Below, in pieces: positions 1 through 6,200 of a stretch of DNA of 9,595 nucleotides. The position numbers and the translations under genes are program-made. Position 1 is the stretch's first letter. Each line of letters begins with the position of its first letter. Below the pieces are notes generated by a model, which was not told the origin of the DNA, searched no databases, and saw only the letters and a list, made by a program, of their open reading frames with translations. The stretch comes from CAYLZO01 sp964387775 (GTDB lineage Bacteria > Chloroflexota > Anaerolineae > JAAYZQ01), in NCBI GenBank assembly GCA_964387775.1, contig CAYLZO010000209.1, positions 1-9,595 on the forward strand, given 5' to 3'.

Positions 1-89
1 GCAGCGGGAGCACCACCCGCCCAAAAGGTGCCGGTCAGCAGGACCAAGGCCAGCACCAGGAGCGCGAAACGCAGACGGTAGTTCTTCAT
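1..89 (-). CDS. Secreted protein, N-terminal signal peptide only (runs off the window)
   Basis: Twenty-nine complete codons are visible from the ATG at 87-89, reading MKNYRLRFALLVLALVLLTG and continuing TFWAGGAPA before the window edge. This is a classic Sec signal peptide: a basic n-region (K2, R5, R7), a Leu/Val/Ala core, and an A-P-A that could be a signal peptidase I site. A purine-rich GAAAGAGAGA lies about 6-8 bases upstream of the ATG as a modest Shine-Dalgarno sequence. The gene is co-oriented with the giant protease gene and lies 162 bases after its stop, beyond two hairpins, so it is probably a separate transcription unit. No clear promoter is visible in 90-148. Nothing of the mature protein can be seen, so its function is unknown; it is the third consecutive gene here whose product appears to be exported. 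Confidence 0.8.
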   Translation of the reverse strand, partial: MKNYRLRFALLVLALVLLTGTFWAGGAPA

Positions 90-148
90 CAAAGTCTCTC
101 TTTCGGTGTTTCATTCAATGTCATTAGGTAAAGTTCGCCCTACAAAGC

Positions 149-179
149 CTTGGTCGGGGGCCAGTGACCCCCGACCAAG
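149..179 (-). terminator. Perfect 12-bp GC-rich hairpin, second of a tandem pair after the protease gene
   Basis: Arms CTTGGTCGGGGG (149-160) and CCCCCGACCAAG (168-179) pair perfectly around a 7-base loop. Its position, after the protease stop at 252 and before the next start at 89, fits a transcription stop or an mRNA 3'-end stabiliser. There is no real T-tract after it on the minus strand (GGCTTTG follows), so a classic intrinsic terminator is not proven. Confidence 0.6.
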
Positions 180-207
180 CGAACGATTATCTTCCTCTAC
201 CGCCCTG

Positions 208-243
208 CGGGGGACCCAGATCTTACGAGATCCGGGTCCCCCG
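208..243 (-). terminator. 15-bp hairpin immediately after the protease stop codon
   Basis: Arms 208-222 and 229-243 pair over 15 positions around a 6-base loop (TTACGA), starting 8 bases past the stop. One position (218 against 233) is A/C on the plus strand but becomes a U-G wobble in minus-strand RNA. The stem is therefore continuous only in the transcript of the protease gene, which supports a role on that strand. No T-run follows, so it may work with the hairpin at 149-179, with Rho, or as a 3'-end block. Confidence 0.65.
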
Positions 244-251
244 TGACGCGT

Positions 252-3200
252 CTAGTACTGCTTGACGACGATGGGCAGGTAGTAGTAGTGGAACGGAGCC
301 GACACGTGGTGGCTGACCTCGTCCATCACCATCTGGTCGTTCCAGAAGAGATAGACGGAGTTGGTCATCCACGTGCTGGGCATCACCTCCGCGCCGATGG
401 TGACGACGACCGTCGCGGTCACGAACTCGCCTGTGGCCAGGTCCATCGGACCCCAGACCAGCTCGTGGGCTATGGCATCGTAGGTACCCATCGGGTCGGA
501 CGAGGCGTACTCGACCTCGGCCGGCAGCACGTCAGAGACCACCACGCCCGTTGCCGGATCGCCCTGGTTGCCAAAGACGATGGTGTAGGTCACCGGCTCG
601 CCAGGATCCTGGTCGGCCGGGGCCACCGTCTTGACGATGGAGAACGTCGGCTGCAGCGGTTCGATGGTCAACTGCACGGGCACGAGCATCTCGCCCGTCA
701 GCGGGTCGTTGTGGAGCACCCGCAGGGTGCCGGTGTAGACGCCGGGCTCCAAGCCGGTGGAGTCAAAGTTGACCTCGACCGGCATCGTCCCGGCGGCGCC
801 CACCGTGCCAGACACGGGGTTGAGGCTCAGCCAGGGGATGTCCATCTCGGCTGCCACCTCGCTCATGGCGGCAAAGGCGTCGATGCGCCCGTAGCCGAAC
901 ACATAGTTCGGAAAGTCGGGGCCGGCGCCACACCAGGTGCCGTTCTTGATGTTGAGGGTGTCGGTGACGGTGGTGGAGGTGGCAATGTCCCAGATCTTTT
1001 CGAACGTGATGTTCGGGTCCACAGAGCGCATCAGGGCCACGAGGCCGGCCATGTGCGGCGCGGCCATCGAGGTGCCGCTGTACTGGGCGTAGGAGCTGTC
1101 AGAGCCGGCGGTTGAAGAAGGCACACCCTCAGCAGGCGCGGCCAGATCCGGCTTTTGGACCGGGAAGACGCCCGTGCCAGAGCCGGGGCCGCGGGAGCTG
1201 AAGGTGTAGTTGTTGTCGGCGTTGTCGGTGCCGCCCATGCCGATGACGTTGTCGTAGCTGCCCGGCGAGCCGAGGGTGTCGCAATCCGAGCCCTCGTTGC
1301 CCGCCGAAAAGACGGGGATGATGTCAGCCGCGTGCCAGGCCTCGACAAAGCTATAGTACCAGTCATCCTCGCCACCGCCACCCCACGAGTTGTTTACGAC
1401 GTCGGGGGCCAGGGTCGGATCCGGGTTCAGGCCGTCGAGGTCCAGCGGCGCGACGACCCACTGGGCACAGCCGGTCAGCGCTGCGTCAGAGCATTGGTTG
1501 GGCGGCGTGTCGCAGCCCATGCAGGCCATCCACTTGGCGTCGGGCGCCATGCCGATGTCCATGTCGAAGGGCCCGTTGCCATCGCCACCGACCATGGTGC
1601 CCATGGTGTGGGAGCCGTGGCCGGCCCAGTCACAGGGTGCGACCGGGGCGCCGGGGCAGGCCGTCGGGCCGTTGCCATAGATGCTGCCCCAGTTGTAGTT
1701 GTGGTCATAGACGCCGCTGCCCAGGTTGCCCCGGTAGGAGTCGTCCAGGGCTTCGTGGGTGTAGCGCACGCCGGTGTCGATGTTCGACACAACCACGCCG
1801 GCACCGGTGACGTTGAGCTGGTCCCAGACCTGGGGCGCATTGACGATGTCGATGTTCCAGGTCGGGTCGGCGGTCAGGCTGCCCTCGGCCAGCGTCACGA
1901 TGGCCAGTTGCTCGGGATCGGGGATGTGCATCTGGGTGTAGACGCCCCGGATGCGATAGACGTCGCCCCGGGCGCGCATGGCTTCCACGACAGCTTGATC
2001 GCCGCCGTGCACCAGGATCGAGTTGTTGATCCAGAAGACGTCGTATTCGAGGCCCCGGCTATCCAGGTAATTCCGGATCTCGGCCTGGGAGCGCTCCGCC
2101 GTGGCGGTCAGGGTGTCGAACGCGTACTGGCGGCGCAGGCTCTTGTCGCCAAGGCCATAGGCCCGGCTCAGATCTGCCCGCTCGCGCATCCAGATAAAGA
2201 AGTCGGTCGTGCCGTCCTTCGTCTGGAGGGCGTTTTCCACCTCGGCGTCCACCGTAAAGGGCGCATCCACCCAGGTGACGCCACCGGGCGTCCCTTGCAG
2301 CGGCAGCGTGGCCGTGGCGGGGATCTCTTGGATCAAGGGGATGATCAGGTCGGTGAGGCCCAGGTTCTCCACGTCCAGCATCAGGGTCTGGGCGTCGTCC
2401 GGCGGCATGGTAAGATCGAGCGCCGTCGGGCTCACCTGGATCCAGGGAGCCAGCAACTCGAGGGTGAGCTCCACCGTCATGAGCGCACCGCTGCTGACCG
2501 GAGCCACGACCTGGTCGTCCTGGTAGTCGGCCTGGCTGGCCGTCACCGTGACGTCCGTCGGGAGATCGGCGGCCAGGTAGTAGTAGGTGAAGGTGCCGTC
2601 GGGCTGGGTGGTGAGTTCCACCGTGCCCGCCGCGCTGTCGAGCACCACCTGGGCGCCGTCGGCCGGCACGTTCTCGCCGGCTGCGGCGCGGTTCAGATAG
2701 ACCGTGCCTCGCAGTTGGCCCATGGTCGGATCGGGCTCGACCGTCATCTGCACTGGCACGTAGGCCCCTTGCTGGAACGGATCGTTGTTCGCGAACCAGA
2801 GCCAGGCGCCATAGATGCCGGGCTGACCGAGGTCGGTGGCTGCGGCGTCCAGGGAGACGTCGGTATAGTCCGTCGCCCCGACGGGCAGGTCGAACTCGGT
2901 GACCGTCTCGTCGAGCCAGGGCACGTCGTTGGGTGCCAGGTAGACGATGGCGTTGTGCAACAGGGTGGGCACGTCGCCTTCCCAGTTGTTCTCGAAGGTG
3001 AGGACCTGGTTGAGGAGGACGACCTTGCCGGGGTTGGTCGCGACGTACAGCTCGCCGTCGTCGTAGAAGGCTACCTGCTCGGCGTAGGGCCTCGGCATCA
3101 GGTCGGTGTAGGCCCGCATGTGGTCGACGATAAAGCCCACGTCTTCCATGAGCGGATGGCCGCCCATATAGACGCCCAGCGCCCGGTCGGCGTAGGTGTA

Positions 3201-6200
3201 GGTCTCGCCAGACGAGTATTGGTAGTCTACGGGGCTATAGTCCGCCTGGAAGCGGCCGCCCAGCGCGTACTGGGCGCCGTCCACGTCGTCGATGAGCCAG
3301 GCGTTCTGGATCATGATGACGCCACCGCCCATATCCACATAGTCGGCCATCAAGTTGCCCAGGGCCTCGGCCGTCCAATCGGCGCCCGCGTTGGAGAAGG
3401 CGTAGCGACCGCCGACGATGACGGCCTGATAGGGCATCAGGTCGGCCAGGGTCGGGAAGCCGTCCACGTCGTACCACACGTCGGCCTCGATGTCGGGATA
3501 GAGGTTGAGCAAGTCGTCCAGGCCGCCCAGGGCACCCTGGTTGGCGTCGTCGCTGATGATCAGCACCTTGAGCGGTTCGAGGGCCAGGTTCAGGAGCTTG
3601 ACGTCCACCGAGCGGGCCGGCGCAGCCGGGGCCGACGCGTCGTCGAGGACGACGCCCTCGGCCAGGACTCGCTCCGGCGAGGCCGGCAGGTCAAGCTGGA
3701 CCGTCTGCACGGGCAGCGGCGTGAAGGTGGGCATAATCTCGAACATGCTCACGTTGAGGCGAGCCGACGCCGAGCTGGGATTTGTCACCGACATGGGGAC
3801 GGTCGTCGCGCCGCCCCAGGGCAACGTCTCCTGGATCATCTCGGGCACGACCTCGAGCATCGGCGCCAGGAGGCGCAGCGTCACGTTGTGCTCGATGTTG
3901 TCGCCGGGGCCGATGGGGAACAGGGCCGAGAACTCGGTGATGTAGCCCGGTTTCTCGTACACGGCAAGGTAGTCGCCCAGTTGGCTGGGCAGCAGGTAGA
4001 CCTCGTAGAAGCCATTCTCGTCGGTCCACGTCTCAAAGATCTCGGGCCCGATCAGCGTCACGAGTACGTCTTCGAGCGGCGTGTTCGCCCCTTCCGGCGT
4101 GCGGTTGCCCAAGACGGTGCCGTAGAAGCGAGCCTGGTCCGGGTTGTCGGCGACGTCCATCGTGATCGAGATGGGGATCATGGGCTCCAGCGGATCGTTG
4201 CTCTCCACCAGCAGCGTGGCCTCGTACACGCCAGGCTGCGGCACCAGGGCCGAGTCTTTGGTGATGGTCATGACTTGGATGGTGTCGGTGGGAACCGTGC
4301 CGGTCGTCGGCGTCCAGTTGAGCCACGGCTTGGGCACAAAGGTCTCGACGAGCACGTCATCGACGACCCAGTACCAGTCCCAACCCGGGGCAACGTAGTG
4401 GAACCGCACGATGACTTCAGGGTTGCCAACGAACGGCGTCAGATCGACGACCTCGGTTCGTGGCCCATACAGGTCCTCGTTCCAGGCGATTACGTTGACC
4501 CACGACTGGCCCCCGTCAGGGCTGACGTCAACGTAGGCCCAGTCCTCGTTAGCAAAGTTCCAGTAGTCGTAGGCAAAGCTCAGTTGGGCGCCGGCCGCGT
4601 CCGACAGGTCCATCATCGGCGTCCACAGCTCGGTGTCCATTGTCGTGCCCGAGCCGCACCAGTCAGAGTCGGCATCGGCTGCGTAGCCGGTGCCGCCGGT
4701 GTTGTTGCCCCGGCCGGTGGTTGCCGTGCTTTCCCACACACAGTTGCCGCCGTTGTTGACGATCGTCCAGCCGGCCGGCAGCCAGTCCTCAAAGTCTTCG
4801 TAGAGGAGCACGGACGCCGGCATAAAGACGTCAAAGTCCAGGTCCTGCTGGCCGGTGTTGGAGATGTCCACATAGTCGGTCAGCACCTCACCCCAGACCA
4901 GCGTCTGGTAGAGCTCCGTCGGATCGACGCCGATCCGAGGCGCGTCCAGCTTTAGCTCCACGTCGTGGACCGTGGGGCCGGGGGCCGACACGGTGACGAG
5001 TTGCTCATCCGTCACATAGTCTGGAGCACTCACCGTCACGGTGAACGTGCCCAGGTCCTCGGGCAGGATCATGCGCTCGTAGTAGCCGTTCTCGTCGGTG
5101 GTCAAGGTGTCGGAGAAGCCACTCACGCTTTCCAGATCGACCGTAGCGCCCGCGATGGGACCGCCGGGCCGGTCGCTGGTAATCGTGCCCTGGATCTTGC
5201 CGGCGTCGGGGTTGCTCACGACGGTCAGCGCCACCGGAATGTCGATGGAGGGGTTGTCCGGATCGTCGGAGTTGAGGGTCAGGGTGCCGGTGTAGGTGCC
5301 CAGCGCCGGGACGATGGCCGCGTCGAAGGTCAGGCTGACGGGGATAGAGTCCTGGATGTCGACCGTGCCGCTGACCGGGTCCTCGGTCAGCCAGATGATC
5401 TCTCCCCCACCCAGCACACCGTAGCCGCGCAGCGTCCAGTTGCCGGCGAAGCCAAAGGACTCGACGGGACCCCAGAGGTCGGGCGCCGGCAGGTAGGGCG
5501 GCTCGGGCGCCGGCCCACCGTAGTAGCCGATCCAGGAGACGTTGGAGTAGTGCGGGGCGTCCTCGTCGATAGCAGCCGGGTAGTCCAGATAGCCGCTCAT
5601 TCCAGAGCGGTTGATGGCCCCCAGGATGACGTCGCCGGGGCCTTCGAGCAGCAGCGGCTCGTCGAGCAGGTAGTCGTTCCAGGTGGCATAGTCGTTGAAC
5701 TGCACGGTGACGTCCTGCGAGTAGAGCAGGTTGGCGCCGGTGCCGGGATCGCCGTCTCCATCCGTGTCCTCAAAGACGAGGATCTGGACGTCGTCGCCGA
5801 TGCCCACGGAGTCGCCAAAGATCACCGAGATCTGCTGGAGGGTGAAGGGGAAGAGGACCGGGTCGGGCGTGAAGCGGTTTAGCCAGATGAGCTGACCACC
5901 GGAAGTGAGTCCGATGGCATCCTCAGCCGAGCCGTCGTCCACCGCCAGCTCCACGTCGTACTGCTGCGGAGCCTGCGGGCCGTTGGGCACGAGGCCTTCC
6001 GGCGCCGGGCTGGGGCTCTTGCCCAGGATGCCCTTCTGGTCGAGCACGGCGATCGGCGGCCGCTGGGCCAACTCGCTGGCCCCTACCACGACCGGCCCGC
6101 CGCCGTCACTCTCGACGAACTCAAAGTTGAGCACCGAGTAGCCGTCGTTGGCCAGGGTCAGGATCTCGTCCTGGACCTCGCCCCAGGGCAGCGTGACGTC

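Larger units (their letters stand above)
651..2726 (-). repeat. Supermodule 4: CarboxypepD_reg + split Ig-like sandwich carrying the whole protease
   Basis: Residues 2069-2159 are CarboxypepD_reg-like (QLRGTVYLNR, ADGAQVVLDS, TTQPDGTFTYYYL). Residues 2160-2203 are the first sandwich half (APWIQVSPTALDLTMPPDD, LDVENLGLTDLIIPL). The I9 propeptide and S8 catalytic domain follow. Residues 2698-2760 are the second half (IPWLSLNPVSGTVGAAG, EPGVYTGTLRVLHNDPLTG, VPVQLTI), the best match of the four to the typical sequence. Confidence 0.75.

Noticed and set aside
1155..4955. A 1,266-codon plus-strand open frame opposite the protease gene, and similar long ones at 243-1115, 4965-5882 and 6528-8471
   Set aside because: All are in exact codon register with the minus-strand gene, so their stop codons would need sense-strand TTA, CTA or TCA codons, which a high-GC gene rarely uses. 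The translations are rich in Val, Gly, His, Arg and Asp with no recognisable domain, signal peptide or ribosome binding site, while the minus strand shows coherent domains throughout.
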